From Coprinus comatus (lineage: Eukaryota; Basidiomycota; Agaricomycetes; Agaricales; Agaricaceae), in NCBI GenBank assembly GCA_034638255.1, contig JAWPGT010000004.1, positions 558,001 to 622,000 on the forward strand: a DNA stretch of 64,000 nt, in the 5' to 3' direction. A program made the translations under genes and the position numbers. Within the stretch, counting starts at the first letter, position 1; every line of letters starts with the position of its first letter. A model generated the notes under the pieces. It was given only the letters and a program-made list of their open reading frames with translations, did not search any database and had not been told where the DNA came from. Of the stretch, positions 35,113-45,159 are shown in pieces.

Positions 35113-36009
35113 ATGTCTAGTCTACCACCCCCAGCCCCGAACCAACCCTACGTGAACGTTTCCGCTTTAGAAGCAGGAATTGTATCTTTGGACTATCACA
35201 TGTACATCGAGAATACTACACCAAACGATCGACACCCAGTTCCAGCTCTCTCATTTTTACTACAACACACAGTAAATGGAAAGAAATTCATACTCGATCT
35301 AGGTGTACGCAAAGATTGGGAGAATTCTCCACCAAAGATCGTAGAATGGATGAAATCAACATACATGGTTGAAATAAAACAAGATGCGGTCGAATCACTT
35401 GTTAAAGGTGGTATTGCTCCAACCGATATCGACACAGTGTGCTTAACACACATCCATTTCGATCATACTGGAGACACAACTCCTTATACCAATGCTGAGT
35501 TCGTAGTTGGCGAGGATACGAAGAAGCTTCTTGCAAATGGACTTTGGCCTTACAATAAAGATGGCTTCTTCCCCGCAGACCTTCTTCCTACAGCCCGAAC
35601 GAGGTTTTTGGGTGATGATGTAGAGTGGAAACCCATCGGACCCTTCCCACGTGCATATGACTTCTATGGTGATGGAAGTTTGTATATCGTCGATGCACCA
35701 GGCCATCTTTCTGGTCATATCAATGTGCTTGCACGTACGAGTTCCGATGGAGGTTGGATTTATTTGGCAGGAGATACTGCTCATCATTGGAATTTGTTGA
35801 CCGGAAAATCTGCAATCCCTTGTGGTCATCCTGGCCATCTAGGTGATTGTGCACACGAGAACAAAGCATTGGCTGAAGATACGCTTCGTAGAGTCATAGA
35901 AATGACAAAGCTGCCAAGGGTCAGGGTGTTGTTGGCACATGATAGGCCGTGGTACGAGGAAAATAAAAATGGCCCAGCCTATTTCCCCGGGAAGCTCGAG
36001 TCTCTTTAG
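35113..36009 (+). CDS. Metallo-beta-lactamase-fold hydrolase (lactonase-like), copy 2
   Basis: 298 aa, intronless, the same length as copy 1 and by eye about four in five residues identical. Ligands: THIHFDHTGD, DAPGHLSGHINV, LAGDTAHHW and LLAHDRPWYEE, all kept. Differences cluster in the N-terminal third (LDYHMYIENTTPNDRHPVP versus LDYDMFIKGTTPNDRHRVP) and just after the metal motif (TGDTTPYT versus CGNTAPFS), positions that could shape the pocket. The frame is open further upstream (from 35041), but 35113 matches copy 1 and follows a splice-acceptor-like ATAATAG. Downstream it converges on DAHP synthase. Confidence 0.88.
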   Translation: MSSLPPPAPNQPYVNVSALEAGIVSLDYHMYIENTTPNDRHPVPALSFLLQHTVNGKKFILDLGVRKDWENSPPKIVEWMKSTYMVEIKQDAVESLVKGGIAPTDIDTVCLTHIHFDHTGDTTPYTNAEFVVGEDTKKLLANGLWPYNKDGFFPADLLPTARTRFLGDDVEWKPIGPFPRAYDFYGDGSLYIVDAPGHLSGHINVLARTSSDGGWIYLAGDTAHHWNLLTGKSAIPCGHPGHLGDCAHENKALAEDTLRRVIEMTKLPRVRVLLAHDRPWYEENKNGPAYFPGKLESL

Positions 36010-36213
36010 TCAATAGCTTGGTGGGTTATGTCAAATTCTTAAGATACATGCGTATCTAACCCTTTGTAGAACAAAGGTTGTAAATGAAATAATTTTATAT
36101 CGTGTGTATTACGTTGTTCTCAGTTTACAGTGGGGATCGCGTTTTGCACATTGATGAAAGGGAAACATGTATTCTGAAGGAGGCTCTAGTTGCACGGTGG
36201 TAATCTATAACTC

Positions 36214-37579
36214 TCATTGCCTCGTGCTTCTCTTGACCTGTTCTCTGCGACCACGAACACCTTCACGTAGTCGATCAAGGACGGGAACGGTGCTCTCCCA
36301 ATTAATGCAAGCATCAGTCACGGATTGTCCATACTTGAGTCCAGCAGGTCCAGAACTAGGGATATCCTGACGGCCTTCGACGAGATTGCTCTCAATCATA
36401 ACACCCATGATGCAATTTGCGGTATCTCCGGATTCGAGTTGCTTGGCCTGAATCGATTTCAGTGATGTGTTATAAAATAGAGATCGAACAGACATACAAT
36501 ATCCTCGGCAACTTCGGTTTGCTTCTGATGTTGTTTCTGGCTGTTACCGTGGCTGCAGTCGATCTGTAAAACGAACGTTTAACATCTTGAGTGGGATCAT
36601 GATGGTATATGGCTTACCATGATTTTTTGGGGAAGACCAGCCTTTACGAGTTTTTGACCAGCTTCGCGAACATATTCGGCTGCGAAGTTTGGTCCTTGGG
36701 CACCACCACGGAGAATAACATGCACATCAGGATTGCCCTATGATAGACCTTGAATTTACCAGTGGCATTGTTAAATGGTAATACTCACTGACGTCTCGAC
36801 GATGCTACTTAGACCCTCCTTACCAACGCTTAGGAAGACATGTCCACTCTTAGCAGCGCGACAAGCATCAACAGCAATACCGATGCTACCATCAGTAGAA
36901 TTTTTGAAGCCTGTAGGCATTGACAAAGCCGAGGTCAATTCACGGTGAACCTGAGATTCTGTTGTTCTGGCTCCAATAGCTCCCCAGGTAACCAAATCTG
37001 CTGTATATTGAGGAGTGATAGTATCGAGGAATTCGCAACCTGCAGGGATACCCATTTTTGCGACATCTAAAAGGAATCCACGAGCGATGCGGAGGCCCTT
37101 GTTGATCTGGAAACTACCATTGAGGTCTGGATCGTTAATGAGACCTTTCCAGCCAACGGTAGTACGGGGTTTCTCGAAGTAAACACGCATGACAATCAAG
37201 AGATCATCCTTTGCAGTATCGGCGTACGCTTTCAGTTTATGTGCGTATTCCAAAGCCGATTCAACGTTGTGGACCGAGCAAGGTCTGAATATCAAAATCA
37301 AAATGAATATCCCACACAAGCCGATGATGCGTACCCAACAACCACAAGAAGACGATCATCATCTCCGTGTAAGATTTTTTCTGTGGCATGGCGGCCCTCG
37401 ATGACTGTTTGAGCAGCACTCAAGGTTCTGTGAAGAATAAGCTATATATGGCGTAGAAGTGAATATATTACATACAGGGGTAGATCTTCCTGTAGAATTT
37501 GAGGTGGTATAAGTGGGCGAGTAGACTTGACTCTACTGTTTTCCAGACGAGAAAGAGCATCTTTGAAAGGCATAGCCAT
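36214..37579 (-). CDS. ARO4: 3-deoxy-7-phosphoheptulonate (DAHP) synthase, class I
   Basis: First enzyme of the shikimate pathway: phosphoenolpyruvate plus erythrose-4-phosphate. Exons: 37476-37579, 37335-37427, 36789-37284, 36618-36737, 36498-36563, 36214-36447; 370 aa. Motifs: RPLIPPQIL, LLVVVGPCSVHN, YFEKPRTTVGWKGLINDP, CEFLDTITPQY, GARTTESQVHRELTSALS, GFKNSTDGSIGIAVDA, ILRGGAQGPNF and IDCSHGNSQK, with metal ligands Cys, His, Glu and Asp all in place. ARO3 and ARO4 isoforms (Phe- or Tyr-inhibited) cannot be told apart by eye, so the symbol is only a family label. The start gives a shorter N-terminus than yeast enzymes. Confidence 0.9.
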
Positions 37580-37890
37580 GTTGGTATCAGTCACTAAGAG
37601 GTTTAGAGGAGTGAGTGAGGGGTCCAAGATGATGGTAGGAAGAGACGGGAGTTACTTTTATGTTGATGTTAAAGTATGAAATATATGATAATCGGAAGGC
37701 TGGATGACAGTTCGGATTTATCACCGAATTGCAGGGAGACAGACTAGAGACCATCACTTCTGACTCGGTATGGGTAGAAATTGGAAAAATTCAGCACGTG
37801 ACTATCCTTCGCGAATTTCCCCTGTTCGCTCAGACGCGCAACATCCATTACCCCTCTACTGCTTCTGCTCTCTCCTCTACTACTTTCATC
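37580..37890. other. Divergent promoter between DAHP synthase and TIM9
   Basis: 311 bp between start codons, no supported ORF. Contains CAGCACGTGACT near 37793-37804, an E-box (CACGTG). Confidence 0.5.
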
Positions 37891-38319
37891 ATGGATTTTT
37901 CAAATTTCAATGCCGCGGAACAGGCTCAAATGACCAAGATCATCGAGAAGAAGCAGGTAGGGAGCGCAGTCGTCAGTATGGCAATCCCTTTTCACAGTAG
38001 TCCAGATGCAAGACTTCTTGCGCATGTACGCCAATCTCGCGGAAAAGTGCTTCAATTCATGCATCAACGATTTCACCAGCAAGGCGCTGTCCACAAAAGA
38101 GGTAACCTCTATTAATGCTATCTCGCCGCTCTTCTGACGTGATCTCCAGGAGGGATGCATTATGAACTGCACAGAGAAGTTCATTAAACACTCGGAACGC
38201 GTTGGCGCACGTTTCGCAGAAGCTAATGCTGGTGTGTTCATTCCTTTATCTTAACCTGTATCTTGAGACTCACCTGTTTTCCCGCAGAAACCATGAATGC
38301 TGCTCAAAACCAGTCATGA
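37891..38319 (+). CDS. TIM9: Mitochondrial import inner membrane translocase subunit TIM9
   Basis: Small intermembrane-space chaperone that forms a hexamer with TIM10 and escorts carrier proteins. Exons: 37891-37956, 38006-38101, 38150-38231, 38288-38319; 91 aa, the normal size. The twin CX3C motif is complete: CFNSC and CIMNC, 18 residues apart by eye, in [19 protein letters not shown] and [19 protein letters not shown]. The N-terminal helix [20 protein letters not shown] is typical. No presequence, as expected for Mia40-dependent import. Confidence 0.93.
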
Positions 38320-38638
38320 GCATGTCATATCTTTGCTCGACTCATGTGTTACATGAACCCAACTTGTTATGCTGTAATTCCCTAGTCCTACCACTGCTTT
38401 TCCCGTCTTTGGTCGTGTGGTAACACTTCTGTGCCACATTAATCGTCATTGTTCATTAATATCATCCCACTTAATACGCCTCGCACTCTTCAAAGTAACT
38501 GGGTATATGGAAGACTAATAAATTTAAACAGAGTCCGTTATGGTGTTAATGTTACAAGATATAAACAATAGGAAGTAGACCGCAATACGACAAAACGTCA
38601 CGAGAGAAGCAAAAAAATGAAGAATTAAAGCAAATAAC
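38320..38638. other. Convergent 3' spacer
   Basis: 319 bp between the 3' ends of TIM9 and an F-box gene; nothing recognisable. Confidence 0.5.
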
Positions 38639-40006
38639 TCATAAAACAAACTGCAACCGATTTCGTAATGTTCTCCGGAGCATATTAGCATGATGCGAGG
38701 CAACCCCCTCACAACCAACGATTGTTACATCTTCAAGCGTAGACTCTGGTGTAACATTGTCCGTATGTATAATACGAGAGGCCAAGCAACGGACAAGGGC
38801 ATCCCCAGTCAATCGTTGACAATTATACAGCTTGAGCTGTCGCAACCGAGGCATGCGCAAGAATACCGTAGCATCTTCATGATAAGTGGCTTTGAAGAGA
38901 TCAATAACTTTATCTGACATGTCTGAAGCAACAATCCTGAACTCCTCCAGCGTTGGTAAATGGCTGAATGCGTAACTGAAGTCCTTCGTTCGCATGTCAC
39001 TAAAGTCCATTTCCAGAACTTTGAGCGGTGGCTTGGATCTCTGTATAAGCTTTCGGAGACCCATGCCTGTGGCTTGATCACTCCAAGGCGACTGCGAGAA
39101 ATCCCCAGCTTCGTCATCGCTATCACCAGGATCGTTGTACTTGCCCTGCAACCTGAAGTCGACATTCAAGTGAGCAAGATACAAATGCCGAAGTCTAGGC
39201 GTGTGGAGGTGTGAGAGGTAGGCGCGGGTAGAGCATGTGCTCTTGAGATTAAGAGTGTGTAGGCGAGGAAGTGAGACGACAGGAAGGTTCGCGTTGGATA
39301 AATCTTCATCATGAGGCCATCCACAAAAATAGAATGATTCTAGTGCGGGACATGCCTTCAAGAAGTCAAGAACGGCAGCGGGCTGCGTGGAGAAATTGCC
39401 GAATGACCCTTCGTAAATAGAAATGCACGTGAACGTGAGTGGTGATAAGATATTGGCAGTTGGAAGTTTGTATAGCCATATGTTCATCGCATACCATGAC
39501 GGCCACAAAGGAGATGGTTGAATCGTAACTTTGGGGTCATCTTCTTCAGGATAGTCAATGACCCAATCGTATAAATACACGTTTAGATGCCTTAACGTTT
39601 GAGCATGTAAATCGTATTCAGAGAGGTCCAACTCTTCTTCACGTTGCCCTGTCAGCGTAAGCGATCGCCAACGGTGTGAATAAGGTAGGAGCGGCGAGAG
39701 CAATGGCAATAGGTTGTCAACATTGGAAATTTCGATTTCTACATCGAAATGCAATGGTGAAGAGTGTGTTGCCCATAATGCAGCTTGGTGATGCGACACG
39801 GCTATGGGTCGTGTTTCATCACTGAACAAAATGTGCCGCCAGATTCGAGGGTATTTGTCAACAACTTCCTTCCAGTGTTGGCATGTAAAGCGTAGTGTGA
39901 GCGGCGCCAAATCTTCCTGCGTTGCACAGTATATAAATATTTCTATGAGAAGTTCTGGAGGTAATGAATTGATGGGAGTCGATGCTGGTGAACACAGGTT
40001 CAACAT
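38639..40006 (-). CDS. F-box protein with leucine-rich-like tail
   Basis: Single exon as modelled, 455 aa. The F-box is at residues 12-60: INSLPPELLIEIFIYCATQ, then LTLRFTCQHWKEVVDKYPRIW. The rest is a string of degenerate leucine-rich units (LHTLNLKSTC, LRHLYLAHLNVDF, LKVLEMDFSDM, LRQLKLYNCQRLTGDALV), as in the large Agaricomycete F-box families. Such proteins bind SKP1 and pick substrates for SCF ubiquitin ligases; the target is unknown. The frame stays open upstream to about 40080, so an extra 5' exon is possible. Confidence 0.85.
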   Translation of the reverse strand: MLNLCSPASTPINSLPPELLIEIFIYCATQEDLAPLTLRFTCQHWKEVVDKYPRIWRHILFSDETRPIAVSHHQAALWATHSSPLHFDVEIEISNVDNLLPLLSPLLPYSHRWRSLTLTGQREEELDLSEYDLHAQTLRHLNVYLYDWVIDYPEEDDPKVTIQPSPLWPSWYAMNIWLYKLPTANILSPLTFTCISIYEGSFGNFSTQPAAVLDFLKACPALESFYFCGWPHDEDLSNANLPVVSLPRLHTLNLKSTCSTRAYLSHLHTPRLRHLYLAHLNVDFRLQGKYNDPGDSDDEAGDFSQSPWSDQATGMGLRKLIQRSKPPLKVLEMDFSDMRTKDFSYAFSHLPTLEEFRIVASDMSDKVIDLFKATYHEDATVFLRMPRLRQLKLYNCQRLTGDALVRCLASRIIHTDNVTPESTLEDVTIVGCEGVASHHANMLRRTLRNRLQFVL

Positions 40007-40635
40007 GCTGGAGTGGTCGAGGGTAAGAGGTAAGTGATTCAGGGAAAGGGGTGATGATACAAGAGATGGCGCCAGGGTGAGTTCGTCGATGTCGCATATG
40101 AAGAGGGAACTAGCTGCATGTTACAGAGCATTGCGGTGGGGGAACAAACGTACAAGTGTGGGGTCAGAGCAACACCGTGGGATGAGCATGTGAGAGAGAG
40201 GCGTGTGAATAATTGGAGATCCGATCAATATGAATATAAACGGCCCTTGACACCGACGGTGACCCAACGATGACCGAGAGTTCCGGCCATTTATAGTTTT
40301 CTATCTTCTCACGCAGTTAACTTGATAGAGAAAACACACATGCAATTATCCGAAGGGAAGCATGAGTTGAGCGATAGTTGACAAATCATGAAGAAAATGT
40401 GCAGCCGTCCGGTGAAGAAGCAGAATTCCAGATTGTCTTGAACAGGTTGCAAAAAGAAGAGAGGACAGGAGATTGCTGACTAAGCACAGTGTTTTGTAAC
40501 CGTGCTGTATAGTTTTACGGCGGACGCCGAAGCCGCCAGGCCTGGGAGTGTCGGCCCAAACCAATACACACAAAGCCGTCCCAACGTCGTGTCCGCCAGC
40601 CCCCGCGCCCGTTCCTCAAGACCATCAAAAACAAC
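40007..40635. other. Divergent promoter between F-box gene and RPS19
   Basis: 629 bp; the part next to the F-box gene is open in its frame. The RPS19 side is GC-rich near 40515-40545. No separate gene. Confidence 0.5.
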
Positions 40636-41224
40636 ATGCCTGGAGTACGGGACATCAGGTATGCCCAAGTCCGCTCATTCTAGGATGAAATGCTGACCGT
40701 TTGTTTAATTGGTATCTAGCGCAGATGCATTCATCACGGCTTACGCTTCTCACCTCAAGAGGTCTGGTAAACTCGAGGTACCCACATGGGTCGACATTGT
40801 GAAAACTGGTGCTTACAAGGAGCTCGCACCTTATGATCCTGATTGGTACTATGTCCGCGCAGGTCCGTAACTTAGATGTTGGTTTACACTATCAAACCAA
40901 TCAACTTGTCCAATAGCTGCTGTTGCCCGTCACATCTACCTCCGCAAGGATGTCGGTATCGGTGCTTTAACAAAACTCCACGGTGGCCGCAACAGGCGCG
41001 GAAACCGCCCCTCCCATCACGCTGATTCATCTGCTTCCGTCCAACGCAAGGTCTGCCAATCATTGGAGAAGATTGGTGTGCTAGAGAAGTCAGACAACGG
41101 TGGACGCAGGATCACCGAGAGTGGTCAACGTGATTTGGACCAAATTGCTACCCAGGTGTTTGACCAGGCTAAGGAAGATGAGGAGGAGGAAGAGGAGGAA
41201 GAGGAAGAGGAGGAGGAAGAGTAA
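40636..41224 (+). CDS. RPS19: 40S ribosomal protein S19 (eS19) with a poly-glutamate tail
   Basis: Small-subunit protein needed for 18S rRNA maturation. Exons: 40636-40658, 40720-40862, 40917-41224; 157 aa. The family sequence is clear: [57 protein letters not shown] and [11 protein letters not shown]...[17 protein letters not shown]. The first exon has only 23 coding bases, usual for fungal ribosomal genes. The C-terminus KEDE is followed by Glu only, 14 in a row, encoded by mixed GAG/GAA codons. Most eS19 proteins end in a short basic or neutral tail, so this acidic end is unusual. Confidence 0.95.
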
Positions 41225-41700
41225 ATGCTTCACTTTCCAGTCTTCACCTCACCCATCATATGACATTTGCATGTTTTCTCCATATCATGGTATGCACTGC
41301 GGCGTCCCCAAAATAATGCTCTCCCAGCCTCATTTGCCACTTTCTCTAAGTTGTATCCATGGCCAGGTGTGACGGTTGCTATTCCATGGGGTATTCCTCT
41401 GACATGTACCCGTACAAAAGACATCAGCGTCATGTATTCCTAACTCAATTCAATCATTGAGCGTACAGAGAATATGCCTGGAATATGCAGCGCTGAGAAT
41501 AACTATTGGTTCTCTGTCGGAATATAAGTTCACACATCAATGATATCATTCTAACCACGTGCATTGATAAGATTGATCCAAGACCCGCACAAGAAAAAGT
41601 TTTTCTTGTTCGATTAATTGTTGTCTGGCCTATAACTGGCACTTGGTGAGTGACTGTATAGTAGGATAGGGACCAGTCTAAATTCCATGTTCCAGTGACA
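41225..41700. other. Gene-free spacer
   Basis: 476 bp downstream of RPS19 and upstream of an F-box gene on the same strand. No ORF or RNA recognised. Confidence 0.5.
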
Positions 41701-43644
41701 ATGTCCAAAAAAATGGCAGAACTACTCGATGCTGATCTACGGTCGAAACTCACCACTCTACTTGCAGCACAACCTCACCTGTCACCTGAAGCTGCCATGC
41801 TTTTAATTACACGAGAAATGCTGAAAAACAATCCATTTGTTCCCCCAGAAGGCGACAGTTGTCCTTTCAACCGGTTACCCACAGAACTAGTGTCGCATAT
41901 TTTCGAAGTAGGGATGTGGATGGAACACGAGACTAGAGAACTTGGGGATGAGGACGACGGATGCGATGAATTAGAGACTGATGATGAAAACTCGGATACT
42001 GATGTGGATGAAGATGAAGACGAGGAAGAAAAGCCAACTGATATTGTAGACGATGATGGAAACTCGGATGATTGGAGTGATGTATTAGAGTCGCCCAAAA
42101 CATCTAAAAGGAAATTTGATGGTTCGGGCGGCAGCGATAACGAGGATTTGGGCGACGATGAAGACGAAGATATTACGTTGCCATTCCAAGTTTTGGTGTC
42201 CCATGTTTGCCGACGCTGGCGAGCTATTGCACTTGATACGCCATCATTATGGACACTCATCGAATTTGAGAAAGGAACACCGTTGGACAAGCATAAAGCA
42301 TTTATCGAACGGGCAGGATCTGCACCCATTGAAGTACTGATTGATTGTACCTTTGATGATTTTGAAGACGATGAAGATGTGATGGCCGCAAATGAATTGA
42401 GGGATGGAGAACTCATCAGGTGCTTGAAAAGGTCAATTGACCGTTCAGACACTACTCTTCCTGTTCTACTTGGCGACCCTAACTGGCACACAAGGCCGGA
42501 CCAGGCTACAGCTGACGACGAAACCAACCCGGAATCCCTCGACGAACTTGACCATTATTCCATCACAGAATTCTCAGAAATTCTAGACTTGATTATCACT
42601 CGAGTAAGTTTTTGGAGAGTACTCGTAGTCAGCGTGAGTGACTATAGGTGGATGTATCTCCTCCTTGCTCGACTTCATCAATGTGGTCCTGCGGAGTCCC
42701 TTCAAGTGTTTGAGTTGTATCATTACGACTCCAATGACAGCGGGGAAGTTTTCCAACCAAGACATCTCGCGGCCAATTTCGCACCCTTCCAGGGACAAGC
42801 ACCGAGAGTACGGGACTGTGCCTTGTGGGGTGTTCATTTAGACTGGGACGCTTGCCTTGGTATTCTCGGTGGACTAGAAGATTTGGAAATGGCGTACCAC
42901 ACCGAGGACATTCGGCCGACGTTTAAAACGCTTTCTACGATTTTAAATAACTCTCCGGAAATTAAAACATTGACACTCTGCCTTTCTGGGCCACTCGGAA
43001 CGGAAGATGATTGGCGCAATGCCGGCGAAAAAGCTATACAACTACCTTCCTTGAAAAACCTAGTTCTGCGTTATCATTCTCCGGAATATGCTAGCTCGTT
43101 ACTTCGTTTCCTCGATGTTCCAAATGTCAAGGGACTAGCTATCGATTTTGACGAGCAAGACTACAGCGAATTGGCTAAGGATCTTTGTAAAGCTCCACAT
43201 GGCCGGTCAAAATCTTTACTTTCTGGGCTTGAAGATCTAAAAATATCTGGACTTCCGTGCACTAGATCATTGGCCGATAGAATATTAAGACAGTTGGTGA
43301 ATGTAAAAAGCCTCAACATAAATTGCACTGGAGAGGGGGAGATGTTTTTCGAGGCATTACATAAGTCGAGTCTTGCTAACTCTTCGTCGTCGTCGTCGGG
43401 GGAAATATATTGCCCCCTACTACAGGCAATTACAACGGCAGGGTTAAGTGGGAAACAAATGAAGGAGTTTGTTGAGGCTAGGAAGCGAGTTGGGGTGGGG
43501 ATCAAGAAGGTATTTATGAGTGAAAATGACGATATGGATAGAGGGTCTGAACGGTGGTTGAAGGAACATGTGGAAGAGTTTGAATATTTCGAGCCATCAG
43601 ACTCGGAAGAGGAGGTGTCAGATGATGATTTCAGTGATTACTAG
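41701..43644 (+). CDS. F-box protein with a long acidic insert inside the F-box region
   Basis: Single exon, 647 aa. The F-box opens FNRLPTELVSHIFEVGMW, but its second half, FQVLVSHVCRRWRAIALDTPSLW, follows only after about 85 residues that are mostly Asp/Glu/Ser (EDDGCDELETDDENSDTD and more). This split F-box with an acidic insert occurs in some Agaricomycete families. The remainder is leucine-rich-like (LEDLEMAYHT, IKTLTLCLSGP, VKSLNINCTGEGE) with a Ser run and an acidic C-terminus. The ATG at 41701 is chosen because the upstream codons lack an ATG. It probably acts in an SCF ligase. Confidence 0.82.
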   Translation: MSKKMAELLDADLRSKLTTLLAAQPHLSPEAAMLLITREMLKNNPFVPPEGDSCPFNRLPTELVSHIFEVGMWMEHETRELGDEDDGCDELETDDENSDTDVDEDEDEEEKPTDIVDDDGNSDDWSDVLESPKTSKRKFDGSGGSDNEDLGDDEDEDITLPFQVLVSHVCRRWRAIALDTPSLWTLIEFEKGTPLDKHKAFIERAGSAPIEVLIDCTFDDFEDDEDVMAANELRDGELIRCLKRSIDRSDTTLPVLLGDPNWHTRPDQATADDETNPESLDELDHYSITEFSEILDLIITRVSFWRVLVVSVSDYRWMYLLLARLHQCGPAESLQVFELYHYDSNDSGEVFQPRHLAANFAPFQGQAPRVRDCALWGVHLDWDACLGILGGLEDLEMAYHTEDIRPTFKTLSTILNNSPEIKTLTLCLSGPLGTEDDWRNAGEKAIQLPSLKNLVLRYHSPEYASSLLRFLDVPNVKGLAIDFDEQDYSELAKDLCKAPHGRSKSLLSGLEDLKISGLPCTRSLADRILRQLVNVKSLNINCTGEGEMFFEALHKSSLANSSSSSSGEIYCPLLQAITTAGLSGKQMKEFVEARKRVGVGIKKVFMSENDDMDRGSERWLKEHVEEFEYFEPSDSEEEVSDDDFSDY

Positions 43645-43762
43645 CTTTGATGTGAATATGAATAAATGATGCAGGCCCCCGGATACCTGGCTTCTGTGAC
43701 AGTGTGACAGAGAGGACATATATGATTCTGACAGTGGCGGATTGAGGATCCCATCCCCTGCC

Positions 43763-45159
43763 ATGGCGTCCCCTCCCATCGACATCGCCTCCCTCCTTCC
43801 AGACTCCCTCAATCTCCCGCCCCATTTGAGCGCTCACAAGTATTTCCTGGTCTGCACACTTACTGTCGCCGCTTGGGACACCCTTGTCCTTTCCCCAAGA
43901 ACATGGCGACTTCTAAAGACTGTTCCTGGCTGGCCCACTCTCAAGATCCTCTTCCATTTTCTGAGGCTCTTTATGCCAGTAGAGTTCATTGTTGTCGCCG
44001 TTGCATTCTTTGATACCAGGTGGTCTCAAGATGTCAGTATACCATCTCCACTCTACCCCACATTTTCTCAATATTCTTCAGCGATGCCAACAATTCTATC
44101 TTTTTGAACCAATTTGCACTGCTATTTTACTAGCTGCTGCTTCAGGTTAGCGATTTTCATGTGTCCATTGTCCTTAGAGCTCATTTTTTTCGGTAAAGCT
44201 GTTCATGTTATTAGAATCACTGCAATTTACAACAAGAATAGGACTATCTTGGGTATTATGGGCTCCTTATTCGCTCTTCAGGTTGTCGTTACGGCCATAG
44301 CATGTGGCTTCTATCGCTGTATGTGCTTTCCCTTCCCCTCTTGTTTCCTCCGCAGCTTATTCGCTTCATCAGCTGTCCCACTCAGGCCTGGCCAGGGATG
44401 CATTGCGGGCCCGAGGTACAACTGGGTTGGCATCTACTGGGTAGCACCGACACTTCTTTATACCGTTTCTGTCAGTCTATTTCCTAAATTCATAATATTC
44501 TGATTCTAATTTCCTGGATAGTTCTGCTTTGCTCTTAATCGTTCCTACCAGTCGTTGGCAACAAAACCATTGAGCAACTGGAAACTCATGCTCCGTGACG
44601 GACTTAACCTTTATGGGGTAAGTTGATTCAAGCTGCTACTAAATCCTATCTAAAAGCAAAGAATCTCTAGGCGGTTTGGCTCGTGAACATGGCCAATATG
44701 CTCTTCTGGTTCATCATGCCTCCTACAGGCCCAGAGGACCCTGTTAAAACCATCGTGACAAGTATGGCAGCTGTGCTCACGACCTCGATGACCCTTCGTA
44801 TTATCTTGTCCGTCCGTGGAACCCTCGTAGACGGCGGTTCATTCGCTCTTTCTAATGCTTCAACCTCCATCACTTCCCGCGCTACTCATGGTTTCTCTGC
44901 TGGTCGTTCTGGTGTTGCGACCAACCTTTCTGTTATGCAAAACCTTACCATAAATCTCGAAGTGCGCAAGACTGATGCCGAGTGGGTTTCCAAACCTGAA
45001 CCTGAGTGGTCCGATAACAAGAGCAGTGTCAACAATGACACTGAGGTTAAAACCAAATCTCTCGACCATCCTGCGAAACCCGAAAACTCAAACCCTGGTG
45101 TTGTCATCACCGTTGATCGTGAGGTTGATTTTGACAAAAATCCGTACCGTTTGACTTGA
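43763..45159 (+). CDS. Seven-helix-type integral membrane protein (DUF6533-like)
   Basis: Exons: 43763-44032, 44082-44145, 44199-44318, 44373-44470, 44522-44617, 44671-45159; 378 aa. The N-terminus has HKYFLVCTLTVAAWDTLVLS and the conserved YNKNRTIL that follows a membrane helix (HVIRITAIYNKN). Further helices are LGIMGSLFALQVVVTAIACG, VGIYWVAPTLLY, GAVWLVNMANMLFWF and KTIVTSMAAVLTTSMTLRI. The tail from about residue 290 is Ser/Asn-rich and polar. This layout is the DUF6533 family, expanded in mushrooms and suspected to be receptor-like; no ligand is known. Confidence 0.8.

Noticed and set aside
40100..40190. Extra 5' exon of the first F-box gene (MLIPRCCSDPTL)
   Set aside because: It needs a 36-bp intron and has no conserved content; left as an open possibility only.
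41775..42527. 250-codon minus-strand ORF rich in serine
   Set aside because: Antisense of the acidic F-box insert; GAT/GAA runs read backwards give Ser/Phe. No independent support.
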